The notes under the pieces were generated by a model. It had not been told where the DNA came from and made no database searches. It was given only the letters and a program-made list of their open reading frames with translations. A stretch of 64,000 nt of DNA from Mantis religiosa (taxonomy: Eukaryota > Arthropoda > Insecta > Mantodea > Mantidae), in NCBI GenBank assembly GCA_030765055.1, contig CM060958.1, positions 75,536,985 to 75,600,984 of the forward strand, given 5' to 3'. The translations under genes and the position numbers were made by a program. Below are positions 12,110 to 23,200 of the stretch, one piece after another (the stretch's first letter is position 1; each line of letters starts with the position of its first letter).

Positions 12110-12660
12110 TAATTTACTTCCTCCAACGTTAAGTCATATCGGACGATGAATGGAATGGGTGAAATGATACTCAAATGAGCCCGGGGTCCTGGGGGCTTAG
12201 AGTTACCCGACATTCGTCTTTCAGGATAAGGGAAAACCCCGGAAAAACCTTATCCAGTAAACTCACCCTGACCGAGATTAGAACTCGGGACCTCTTGAAC
12301 GTGAGGCAGACATGCTACCCCCACGCTACCGAGGCGGGCAGCTGGTGAAATGATGCTCAAATGAGCCCAGGATTCATAGAGCTTAGAGTTACCCGACATT
12401 CGTCTTTCAGGATAAGGGAAACCTCCTAAAAAAAAAGGCCACGCCGTGGCTCAGTGGTTAGACCGCCTGGCCCTCACCAAGGCGGCCTCGGTTCGATCCC
12501 AGGCGACCGCAAAGTGAGATTTGTTGTGGACAACACGGCGCTGGGGAAACCTCCGGAAAAAAAAACTTTATCCAGGTAACTCACCCTGACCGAGATTCAA
12601 ACTCGGGACCTCTTAAACGTGAGGCAGACACGCTACCATCTAAGATACCGAGGCGGGCTG
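12002..12660 (-). mobile_element. Nest of SINEs: family A split by another A and by a family B head
   Basis: The outer minus-strand SINE-A is in three pieces (about 12012-12058, 12349-12426 and 12555-12658). Between the first two sits a complete second minus-strand SINE-A (about 12069-12346, with a T-run tail at 12069-12108). Between the last two sits a plus-strand SINE-B head (12427-12544) with A and B boxes. The SINE-B insertion is flanked by the 10-bp direct repeat GGAAACCTCC at 12417-12426 and 12545-12554. Joining the outer pieces restores the family A order. Confidence 0.8.
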
Positions 12661-12929
12661 TAGCTTTTTAATTCAAAATGCTGTAGTAGCTCATACGTGT
12701 AATTTCCTCTTGTGACATTTGTTGTTCAAAAGAGTTTTTGCATTATAGAACGCCAACACACTTGCACAGTATTTTCTCAGCATTTTTATTCATTTTTTGT
12801 ATATTTTGTTTACTTATCCTTATAGTATGTTGTTTATTTATCCTTATAGTATGGACAAAAATGTTCTACTGTTATGTATTTCGGCAAAGCAGAGCCTTCT
12901 TGACGCCGATGTTAATAGCACTGCATTAA

Positions 12930-13160
12930 AGGGCTCGCCCGTCCCGGTAGCATGTCTGCCGCACGTTCAAGACGTCCCAAGTTCGAATGTCGGTCAGGGT
13001 GAGTTACCTCTATAAGGCTTTTTCCGGGGTTTTCCCTAATTCTCGAAGACGAATGTCGGTTAACTCTAAGCTCTATGGACCCTGGGCTTATTTGAGCATC
13101 ATTTCACCCATTTCATTCACCGTCCGGTATGACTTAACGTTGGAGGACGTAAATTACAAC
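12930..13160 (+). mobile_element. SINE family A, plus-strand copy
   Basis: It runs from a tRNA-like head (CCGGTAGCATGTCTGCC, then a B-box-like GTTCGAATGTC) through the body CTATGGACCCTGGGCTTATT to GACTTAACGTTGGAGGACGT. It is several percent diverged. Overlapping short open frames are spurious. Confidence 0.75.
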
Positions 13161-13280
13161 AACAGAACAATTAAAGGGCTCAAAATAAAGTGTGCGTTTA
13201 CTGATTTTTTTTTTCATCCCTTATGGTTTCATTAGTAATGAACACTTCTTTATGGTATGCTAGAGGTTGTGTTAGTTATA

Positions 13281-14775
13281 CCGGGTGTTACAAAAAAGGT
13301 ACGGCCAAACTTTCAGGAAACATTCCTCACTATCAAAGAAAGAAAATATTTTATGCGGACATGTGTCCGGAAACGCTTAATTTCCATGTTAGACTCATTT
13401 TATTACTTCTCTTCAAATCACATTAATCATGGAAAGGAAACACACAGCAACAGAACGTACCAGCGTGACTTCCAACACTTTGTTACAGGAAATGTTCAAA
13501 ATGTCCTACGTTAGCGAGGATATATGCATCCATCCTCCGTCGCATGGAATCGCTGATGCGCTAATGCAGCCCTGGAGAATGGCGTATTGTATCACAGCCG
13601 TCCACAATACGAGCACGAAGAGTCTTTACATTTGGTACCGAGGTTGCGTAGACAAGAGCTTTCAAATGCCCCCATAAATGAAAGTCAAGAGGGTTCAGAT
13701 CAGGAGAGCGTGGAGGCCATGGAATTGGTCCAACTCTCCATCTTCGTGCAGTTGACGATAATCCTAATATCAGCGTCAGAGAAGTTGCTGCTGCACAAGG
13801 TAATGTTGACCACGTCTGTATGGAGAGTGCTACGACAGAACCGGTTGTTTCCGTACCATGTACAGCGTGTGCAGGCACTATCAGCAGCTGATTGGCCTCC
13901 ACGGGTACACTTCTGCGAATGGTTCATCCAACAATGTGCCAATCCTCATTTCAGTGCAAAGTTCTCTTTACGGATGAGGCTTCATTCCAACGTGCTCTAA
14001 TTGTAAATTTTTACAATCAACATGTGTGGGCTGACGAGAATCCGCACGCAATTGTGCAATCACGTCATCAACACAGAATTTCTGTGAACATTTGTGCAGG
14101 AATAGTTGCTGATGTCTTGATTGGGTCTCATGTTCTTCCACCTACGCTCAATGGAGCACGTTATCATGACTTCATACGGGATACTCTACCTGTGCTGCCA
14201 GAAGATGTGCCTGTACAAGTACGACACAACATGTGGTTCATGCACGATGGAGCTCCTGCACATTTCAGTCGAAGTGTTCGTGCGCTTCTCAACAACAGAT
14301 TCGGTGACCAATGGATTGGTAGAGGAGGACCAATTCCATGACCTCCACGCTCTCCTGACCTCAACCCTCTTGACTTTCATTTATGGGGGCATTTGAAACC
14401 TCTTGTCTACGCAACCTCGGTACCAAATGTAAAGACTATTCATGCTCGTATTGTGGACGGCTGTGCTACAATACGCCATTCTCCAAGGCTGCATCAGCGC
14501 ATCAGGGATTCCATGCGACGGAGGATGGATACGTTTATCCTCGCTAACAGAGGACATTTGAACATTTCCTGTAACAAAGTGTTTGAAGTCACGCTGGTAC
14601 GTTCTGTTGCTGTGTGTTTCCATTCCATGATTAATGTGATTTGAAGAGAAGTAATAAAATGAGCTCTAACATGGAAATTAAGCGTTTCCGGACACATGTC
14701 CGCATAACATATTTTCTTTCTTTGTGTGTGAGGAATGTTTCCTGAAAGTTTGGCCGTATCTTTTTGTAACACCTG
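13281..14775 (+). mobile_element. Fold-back mariner/Tc1-like element with about 450-bp inverted arms
   Basis: TA lies at both edges (13279-13280 and 14776-14777) and the ends are inverted (CCGGGTGTTAC on the left, GTAACACCTG on the right). The first ~450 bp (to about 13731) is the inverted copy of the last ~450 bp (from about 14325), with only scattered differences. The unique centre and right arm encode the middle and C-terminal parts of a transposase. Its usual N-terminal DNA-binding part is missing and replaced by the inverted right end. Confidence 0.85.
13735..14560 (+). pseudogene. Mariner/Tc1-like transposase remnant, N-terminus missing
   Basis: In shifting frames the plus strand reads SVWRVLRQNRLFPYHVQRVQ (about 13820), LFTDEASFQRA (first catalytic Asp, about 13970), HVWADENPHAI, VRHNMWFMHDGAPAHFSR (second Asp, about 14240), then, after a frameshift near 14335, PPRSPDLNPLDFHLWGHLK (third acidic position) and a C-terminal helix region to about 14540. 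DDE transposases of this superfamily cut and paste DNA at TA sites. The order is correct, but the frameshifts and lost N-terminal helix-turn-helix region make it non-autonomous. Minus-strand open frames in both arms are mirror images of the same C-terminal coding region. Confidence 0.8.
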
Positions 14776-14972
14776 TATGCATCATGAATACAAACTTAGT
14801 GAATGTATTACGAAACTTTAAGAAAAATATGAAAATCACTTTGTAAATATATGCATGCTATAATATTTAATGGATTATGCGAATTTGTAATGGGTAGAGA
14901 AAGTCATATGAGTGTAATACATGAGTTGTTTAAAATATTTTTCAGATTAAAGCTGTAAAGTCTGTAAATGTT

Positions 14973-16781
14973 TTATTTATTTTCAATATTGCAAATTTTT
15001 ATGGACTCTATATTAGCAGCAAGCTGCTCTATATTTCCAGCAAGATGTTGATACAGAGTCTTATATAATGTGTCTTCATACTGTGCAGATCTCATTATCT
15101 GCTCAGGTGACAACAGCTCGCCTCCAACGCCTTGAGTTGCAGCAGCCTCAGTATCTTCAACGTCTCTATTTATACCTATAATAGCTTCAGATCTTTTAGT
15201 TTCTTTCATTCCGAAGCATTCCTTCAGTCTGTTGTTCTGCTCTTCTATTAAACATGGAAAGTGACCAAGTATTCCCTTACCCAAATCATGTTTCATTGTA
15301 TTTAAATCAAGGGTCTGGATTTGCGGTGCGATCAAAAGCTTTTTCACTTTGTTGTTAAACGCTTCTAATCGGTTCTGTTTTTCTTCAATATCTGCTGATG
15401 TTTTTACTAATTTTTTTCTAAATTTCATAAGATTGAGATCCCATTCTTCAGATTCTGCTCCAAAAGTTTCGATATACATCGCTTTCAAGTCATCTATCAC
15501 ACTAGGATGGTAGTAAAATCCAGGATTTATTTCTTTGAAAATATCTTTCTCTGTGAGTAATGAAATGTTATCGTTCCTAGATGTCGAGGATTCAGAACAG
15601 GTGCCCCTCTTCAGCATTTCGTCAACTCTCTCACTTCCTGCTGCTTGTGCTATACGCAGCTGCAGGTAGCTTTCCACTGCTGCCATTTCATCAAGTTCCT
15701 GGTAATCGTTAGCATCAGCTTTTCCCCATAAGCAAATAATTATTTCTTCTTTACCCAACAGAGGAGGTGATGTTTTCAACTGCCATTTCTCAATGAAAAC
15801 TCCAGGGGACCTACTATGAAATACAATCGGAAAATGAACTATATGACCTGGCAAAATTATATCTGTGTTCTTGTTGAAGAAGAAGACTGCACGAGTTGCT
15901 GTCAGGGGATTTTTTTTAAATATCCAAGAGAATTCAATCTTTGCATTGGTCGTGTTTTCTATTCGAAGAAATCGTTCATCTTTTATATGAACCTGACTGT
16001 TTAAGTGAATCCTGATCTCAGATATTCTTTGTTTAGGGAACAAATGCGGAATGTAAGCAGATGCTTTATCACAACACATTTGTGGTTTCATTTGTAGTAC
16101 CATGCCTTGAACTTTCATTTTCGGTATACATCTTGTGTTACAGAAACATTCCTCAAAATTACAGCGTTCAATAGGAAAGATATCTTCTTCAGTTTCTCCT
16201 TGTGGTTCAGCTGCAGTAGGTGTCATCGTTTTTTCATCAGCTTTACTTGCTGGCAGTGGCCTTCCTTTCAAAGCATGACCTTGAATCATCAAATCTTCAA
16301 TTCTAGGAGAGAAGTCATCAAACTCACAGAGTTCTTTCTTTCTTATGGCTAAGTATTCATTTTGTTTCCATCTGGCTTTAGATGTGGGCCTGGATTCCCC
16401 AATGATATCTTTTTCAATTTGGATTCCAAGTGGGTAGCCTATGCGTTCCAAAGGTTCAACGGGTAGTCCTCTTTCCAGTTTCGTCAGAGTTATTTCACAG
16501 CGATTCAATCCAGGTCTCTCTGGTAATAATAAAGGTGTTCTCCAGAAATCTGGGTGGCCTCTGAATTTATCAGCAATCATGAGCTTTTGGGAACGTTCGA
16601 GAATTTCCTTCTCTTCACGTAAATATCTGACATCTTCAGCACTGTTCATCACGAGCGCCGCTGGACTTCGTTGCAAACTAGCTCCTAGTTTCTTGTGCTG
16701 TTTTTGACGCACACTTAGCCATCTCTTCCAGTTGGTTAGAGCTTTTTCATCAGATTCATTACCTGGATCGTCAGATGCCAT
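14973..16781 (-). CDS. MYCBPAP: MYCBP-associated protein homologue (single-exon ORF, 602 aa)
   Basis: An uninterrupted 602-codon frame starts in an AAAATGG context. The N-terminal third (residues about 15-130) has the MYCBPAP pattern: a Trp/Arg/Gln-rich helix, a VMNSAEDVRYLREEKE motif, then FWRTPLLLPERPG...ITLTKLERG and LERIGYPLGI. Residues about 240-360 form an ASH/Ig-like beta domain (HLNSQVHIKDERFLRIENTT, then VVHFPIVFHSRSPGVF-type strands and a WGKAD end). The C-terminus is helical and charged. Vertebrate MYCBPAP is longer (about 900+ residues) and built from many exons; it is linked to sperm and ciliary axonemes and binds MYCBP. The AAT-AAA-TAA end overlaps an AATAAA polyadenylation signal. 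Lack of introns in this intron-rich locus suggests a retrocopy, yet the frame is intact. The family assignment is by memory of the motif pattern. Confidence 0.8.
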   Translation of the reverse strand: MASDDPGNESDEKALTNWKRWLSVRQKQHKKLGASLQRSPAALVMNSAEDVRYLREEKEILERSQKLMIADKFRGHPDFWRTPLLLPERPGLNRCEITLTKLERGLPVEPLERIGYPLGIQIEKDIIGESRPTSKARWKQNEYLAIRKKELCEFDDFSPRIEDLMIQGHALKGRPLPASKADEKTMTPTAAEPQGETEEDIFPIERCNFEECFCNTRCIPKMKVQGMVLQMKPQMCCDKASAYIPHLFPKQRISEIRIHLNSQVHIKDERFLRIENTTNAKIEFSWIFKKNPLTATRAVFFFNKNTDIILPGHIVHFPIVFHSRSPGVFIEKWQLKTSPPLLGKEEIIICLWGKADANDYQELDEMAAVESYLQLRIAQAAGSERVDEMLKRGTCSESSTSRNDNISLLTEKDIFKEINPGFYYHPSVIDDLKAMYIETFGAESEEWDLNLMKFRKKLVKTSADIEEKQNRLEAFNNKVKKLLIAPQIQTLDLNTMKHDLGKGILGHFPCLIEEQNNRLKECFGMKETKRSEAIIGINRDVEDTEAAATQGVGGELLSPEQIMRSAQYEDTLYKTLYQHLAGNIEQLAANIESIKICNIENK

Positions 16782-17251
16782 TTTCGTTGTCTTCCGGCTT
16801 CCTACAACATATACTGATGCATAGTTTATTTCCTATTTGTATACACTAGTGAACTAGTTAACACGATGTCATGCTGCAGTACAGAACTCTAAACTATGAT
16901 AAACTAACCTCCAATAGAAAGTTCTGCTCTTGCTAATTTCCAAATAAAACAGTAGCAATTCTTTTGTTTGACAAGGAACAATCGTCATAATTCACATCTT
17001 TTTTCGGCCAGAATTACTAAAATCATGTAAATGCAACTATTATATTTGATTGCACAGAATTTAAATAGATATATATTCAGTTAAATTCAAAGGGTTAAGC
17101 ATAACTAACGGGTGAGTACAAACTTTAACTGTGTTGTGATTAATTGCTTAAATTGATGTAACGTTAAATTTGGAAGCTTTTATGTCATATATTACACTAT
17201 GTTTCCTGTTTTAAATTTAGGTTATCTAGTTCTACATATCTCTTCTGGAAA
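16782..17251. promoter_or_regulatory. Candidate shared promoter between MYCBPAP-like gene and carbonic anhydrase exon 1
   Basis: About 470 bp separates the two start codons, which face away from each other. It holds no recognised transposon and no long repeat. A TTTAAATTTAG acceptor-like site ends at 17220, so a spliced 5' UTR for the carbonic anhydrase is possible. No convincing TATA-plus-initiator pair was found in either direction. The call rests on position only. Confidence 0.35.
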
Positions 17252-17279
17252 ATGGCTGAAGTAAACGTCCCAAACAATG
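17252..17279 (+). CDS. Carbonic anhydrase-like gene, candidate exon 1
   Basis: Nine codons (MAEVNVPNN) plus one base, in an AAAATGG context, followed by the strong donor GGTGAGTT. The leftover G joins exon 2 CG to make Ala in frame. It is short, so the link to exon 2 across an 8.2-kb intron is plausible rather than proven. The alternative is that exon 2 is preceded by a different, unrecognised exon carrying the missing N-terminal signature. Confidence 0.5.
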
Positions 17280-20200
17280 GTGAGTTAATACAGAATATTC
17301 ATTGATGCATCACTCTGGGCTTAAAATGTTTATCTCTTGTGTTAACTATTATTTACATTAGTATTCGTTATTCATGGCATTCAAATACTTTGGTACTTCT
17401 AGTCAATCATATTCTATATCATAACCAGGGAGCAAAGGAAGTATATCGCAATTTTTATTCGTCGATCTAAATCCTGATGTACCTATCTACAAATATTTGT
17501 ACAAATATGTACCTACATTTGTCCACATTAACATGGATGTTCAAGAACCATTCCTTTTCTTCTTACCTCCTGTACGTTATTATTATATTTCTTTATTTGT
17601 ATTATTATTACAACTATTTGGGGTATATCCTGAAATCCTTATTGCACTTTAATTATTTACTGACAATGATGGCAATATAATTAAAGAATGTTTTTATATT
17701 CATGATGATATCTGTACAAGGTCGTCCAACTGCAGCGGTTATCAGTACCCTTTAAAAAAATCATTCATGGGAAAATTCACATTCAAAGGAGAAGTAACTG
17801 GGGAGGGTCTTGGGCATATAAAATGAATGACCTGTTGAAGCAGATAGGTTTTGGTCATTCTTGGATAAATGCAGAGGCTGCTGGAAAGAAGTTTAATTGA
17901 GATTAGAGGATATTGACAGACAATGCATATTTTTCAGTACAAGTGACGAAAGCTTAGTGAGGTTATATAGAGAAATAAAAACAACCTGGAGGAGGGAAGG
18001 ATATATAGGCATATGTAATGAGTTAGGGCGAGAAGGTTTTGCTTGGGCGAGAAGAGGAGTGAGAAACTTGAAAGGTATAGGTCAAGATCGGGAGATAGAT
18101 ATACGCCCATTGTGTGGAGAAGGGAATGCAGACTTCCATTGTATATTCTATTGTAGTCAAAGATATGGAGCGAGCAGGTCTCGCTACGTAAATGGGACAA
18201 TTTGGGGGGCGAAGTAGTAATTAGAAAAATTTTGTCAGTAAAGGGGGAAAAGAACGGGAGAAATATAAGGAATTATTTAGGGAAAGTTAAAGAGAGATGG
18301 CTAAGAACAAATAAGAGAGAAACGTACGTATAGGACAGGTGAAATGGCATAATGTGTAAAAATGAACAGAGGGCCTCCAATACACAAAACACCTAGGGTT
18401 AGGTTATGGGGTTCAAATTATTGTTCAATGGCAAGCAGCATGGTAGGATATTCAGGATTGAGGAATATATGGCATTTTCCAGTATGGATTTTATAAGTAA
18501 TCTTGATTTTGTATTTCCATTTGATGATGTAAAAGGAAAGATGAGAAATAAATTACAAATTACAAAATTGCTGCCGATGTATAAGGTCACTGCACATGAA
18601 ATGTTCAGAGTTTGCAAAAATATTGGGGTGGCCTAGTTATACATTGTTATGGCAATAGTCTGTATATAAAATGGTAGATATATATGATTAATAAATCCTA
18701 CATTTATTCTAGTATGTGTTAAGTGGTTTCATAAATTAACTCCTATTAAATACTGCAACCTGTATTTGGATGAACTGTGCTATTGACTGTTTAGAAATGT
18801 GTATTTGAATTACAGTTATTACAATTAAACTAGTGGAAAACACAATCCATACTCCCATCTTTTGTATATTGAAATACAGTGGGAGCAATGCAAATTCCTT
18901 CTCCCTTATTACCTGCAGCACTAAATATTTTAGATCATTTCACGTTTCTTTGAACCTCCAGTGTTTGTTCTCCTTGTAGGCTTATAAATTATATGTCAGA
19001 CCTGGGCTTTTAGGTCTCTTAAGCTTTGTTTCAGATTTTCTAAACCGTAATTTAAGTAGAACTTTTCAGTCCTGCTATGAGGATCTTTATAATTACAATT
19101 TCTAATTACAATTATTTTTTTATTGTTATACTTTTAACTTTTATTTATAAACTCAATGCACAACAGTACAGCCTTATCAAAAACCACATAAAGTACATAT
19201 TATATACAATATTTTCTTTCAGCGTTAAGTCATATCGGACGATGAATGGAATGGATGAAATAAGCTTAGAGTTACCCACATTAAACTTTCAAAATAAATA
19301 AAAAAGACTTTATCCAGATAACTCACCCCAACCAAGATTCAAACTCGGGACCCTTTGAACGTAAGGCACACACTCTACCACCTACGCTACAGGAGCTACC
19401 ATTTATTCGTTAACAACATACTTAAATGTCCAAAGACTTGTCTAGCCAAATAATTTCCTATTATCGTCTTCTCTTCTCACTTCGCATTTTAGGTAATAAA
19501 ATTTATTTAAATATACATATTTCACAAGAGTTTATGTTACCAAAGTCTAATCGCAAGAAAACCACAGAAGTTCAACTGCACGCGTAGTTCCTCTTTATCT
19601 TATTCTTATTTTCAACACAATGGATAACTACATGCATTCCCAAATTTTCTGGTTATCTCCAAGAGCATAATGTCATTGGATCGCAGGTCACACACTCTAA
19701 TGTTGTAGGTTCTAGAGGGAATTTTACTATTATATGTTTTTGTACCTGCAGTACTGAACACAGAATTGCGCTTAATAGTTCTCTGCATTTTTGAAAAATG
19801 TACGCTTCCCACTGGTCCAGGTACTTCCTTCCCGGAAATGTTTTCTTTTATTTAACTTCCTCCATCCGGAAGTCATGTTGGACGATGAATGAAATGGGTG
19901 AAATGATACTTAAATGAGCACAAGGTACATACAGCTTAGATTTATCCGACATCTTCAGGATAAGTGGAACAAAGTAAAGAGATTCGAACTCAGGATCTCT
20001 TGAATGTGGGGCAGACGCGCTACCTCCATACTACAGAAGTGGGTCCCAGAAACATTAGCAAATATTACACAAATAAAAATATTTTTTACTTATAATCCAC
20101 TTATCTTAAGAAGTCGATGTTAAAACTTCTTTCTTCTTTTTCAAAACGGTTCATCTTCAGTGAAAATAAACTCCGTTGTTAAGAAAATCTCGGTTACTAT

Positions 20201-23200
20201 GTTTTCCTTTTGCTATGCCACGTTCCCAGCATCACCAAAATCCGAAGACGAAACAAACCTAAAAACAGAATCAATTGCCGGTATGTCAAAATTCACTACG
20301 CGATGCTTATTTTTTAAAATAAATAGTTTTTCCCACACCATCAAATCTATGGGAACATTTAATTGTTTTAATAATTTAACTTCGGGATTTTCTTTCCCTT
20401 GTTCCATTCATACCCCGTCTTTAACTGCTATGGTCATATCGGCGGCCGTTCTCCCTTGGGATATACTGAAGCTGTTAACTCGTTATCTTTGGTTTTTTTT
20501 AATCATTAGATCACGCACACATTCACACTCTCATTCATACTTCCAGACTCTGGGGAAGATGGGGAATTATCTACTTCGGGATTTATTTCATGGTTAAATG
20601 ACCAAAAATGATCTGCTACGGCCGATTTATCAATTTGTTTATATTTAATGTTACGAAAATGTTCTTTCTTTGTGGTTTGCCAACTACGTTTCGTCTTTCC
20701 AATATAAACCTGATCACAATCTAAACAATTAAATTGATAAATACCAGATTTTTTATTATTAAGAATAATATCTTTTTTAGAAAAATGTAATAAATTTTAA
20801 TATTATATTTATTTTGAGGAACTTAAGTTATACCAAATTCTTTTTAAAAAATTTGAAAATGTTTATTAACCCAAGGATGATAAGTAAATTTTTTTTAAAT
20901 TTATAATCATATTTTATTTTTTAAGAGCAGAAATATCATTAACAGTTTTTGATATTTAAATTTTTCAATCTTCTGTTGAATAAAATCTTTATTAAAACCA
21001 TTAATTAAAGCAGTATTAATAATATGTTTATATTCTTTATTAACTTCTTCTTTATTCAGGGGTATATTTATTAATCTATAAATCAAACTATTACAAACAG
21101 TAAATTTATGTGAAAAAGGGTTAAACTTTTATATTTTATGTAATTATCAATATGTGTAGATTTCCTAAAACTACCAAAATCTAATTTGATATTATTTCTT
21201 ATTATTTTCAAGTCTAGTAAAGGAAGAAATCCATTAATTTCAGTTTCTAACGTGAAGTTTATAGCTTTTTCTTGTAAATTTAGTAATTTTAAAGCATCAT
21301 TAATTCGTTTTTCAGGAACAATAGCAAAAATATCATCAACATATCTATACCATGTTTTAAAAATCAAAGGAAAAGCTTTAGTGACTTGAATATCGAAAAA
21401 AACTCATAAAAAGATCGGCAAGAAAAGGTGAAAGAGGATTACCCATTGCTAAACTAGAAGTTTGTTGAAAAAAATCATCATTAAAGTGAAAAAAATTGAT
21501 TCAAACAAAAATCAGTAATTTTAACATCGACTTCTTAAGATAAGTGGATTATAAGTAACAAATATTTTTATTTGCGTAATATTTATTACTCCACTGTAAC
21601 TAGCTTCAATTTTCTGTGTAATTAGCAAATATATTCAAAGCGTCTTTGAATCACACAGTTACGTTTTGTAAATAGAAAATAGCTGTAGGTATACATGTAT
21701 TTGAATGTGTATTTGTGTAAGAGTGCGCAAGACGTGAGCTCAAGGAAATCAACAATAATGGACGCATCGGTTATGTGCTTTTCATCTGATGAGCCAAAGG
21801 TCGTTTAGGACATTTTGGGTTGCAATCTGTTATATGGAAATTTTAGGTCCTATAAAATTAATAAATTTAGCTTAAGTAAATGTGAAATGTATTAATATCC
21901 TGAATGTATTCTTAAAGGGCAAAGAAATCCAGTCCATAGGTGTAGGTATGTTTTTAACTAATCATTTTATATGAGGTTTTGTGTTATTTATTCTCCCTAA
22001 ACCGGATATCTATTCAGTGCTACAGATATTTCCTTGCTCCTTTTGTATTCCTTAAGGAAAACATTTTATTTGAAATTCATGAATTTCTTAGTAATCTACG
22101 TTGTCCCAGAATTATTCTTAGGTATCACACATCATTAGCATTTATTCTTCCTTAATTCTTCCTACAGTTTTGAGCAAAACGCCACATATTACTACACGTA
22201 TGTTTCGAATTTTCTGGGAAAAGCCTTTAAGTCCTCTTCATTATGGATGACTTTTGCACAACTGGTAAACTGTAAGAAATACTCAAAACCGTAGTATAAA
22301 AAACTGTAAAAGCCGTTAAAGAACCAATTTATATCAAATAGTGTTTTGTGGAGCTATTTTCGAGATATTTATTAATACCTTAAATTTTCAAGTACTTATA
22401 CTTTGGGCAAATGGAAAGTCATACTTCAGTTTTTTCTTCTTTATCTCTTAGCTATATAAAGAAAATGGAATTTCAAAGTTATCACATCTCTTAAAAGATT
22501 TGACTATTACTTGACCATTACTTGACTGTTACTCTATTATTTCCTTATAATTGTAAGGGAAACAAATATAAATTAAAATAATTTCTGCAGATGGTTTTCT
22601 CTTGTAGCTTGGACATAAGTAAACAGGCATTTTTAAGAACAGCTTTTAGCTATAACAAGAGAGAAACTCATGTGAGGGCTACACATAAAAGTTTTTATCA
22701 AGACTATATTGATAAACTACGAGGGATGTTAAAAAAAGAATGATCATAATTTTTTACGGTCATAATTCTTCGCACTAAAATTCAAACTTATTATATTCTG
22801 TTAGCTTAATGTGAAACAAACACGCCGTAGTAGTTTCATTGTTGGTACTCCTGGTTCCCACCTGTAAGAACCAGGCAAGTTCAGACATGTTCAGTATAGT
22901 CTACCGCTGCAATGGAGGTAACATGCAGTTAAAGTTGATGTTAGAGGAAGATCTGGAGCTTCTTTCAAACGTAATCACTGCTGATGAAACTTGGCTACAT
23001 CATTTTCATCCTGAGAGCAAACAGCAAAGCTCAGTGTGGAAATCTCCTTCATCGCCAACCCCCCAAAAAATCAAAAGTGGTTGCTTCTGCTGGGAAAGTT
23101 ATGGTCATCTTATTCTTTGATATTCATGGAATGGTTTATCAGCATGTTATACCTGTATACACATCAGTAACTGGACAATACTACAGGGATGTCCTGAAAA

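Noticed and set aside
13429..14623. Short conserved protein encoded on both strands (ending RCVDKxFQMPP)
   Set aside because: It is the antisense of the transposase C-terminus, seen twice because the fold-back element carries that region in both arms.
15816..16707. Plus-strand frames opposite MYCBPAP
   Set aside because: They are shadows of the minus-strand coding sequence.
22161..22300. Third Penelope terminal hammerhead
   Set aside because: Only a loose resemblance (GAAGAGGAC...CGAAAC); the core CUGANGA is not matched, so it is not called.
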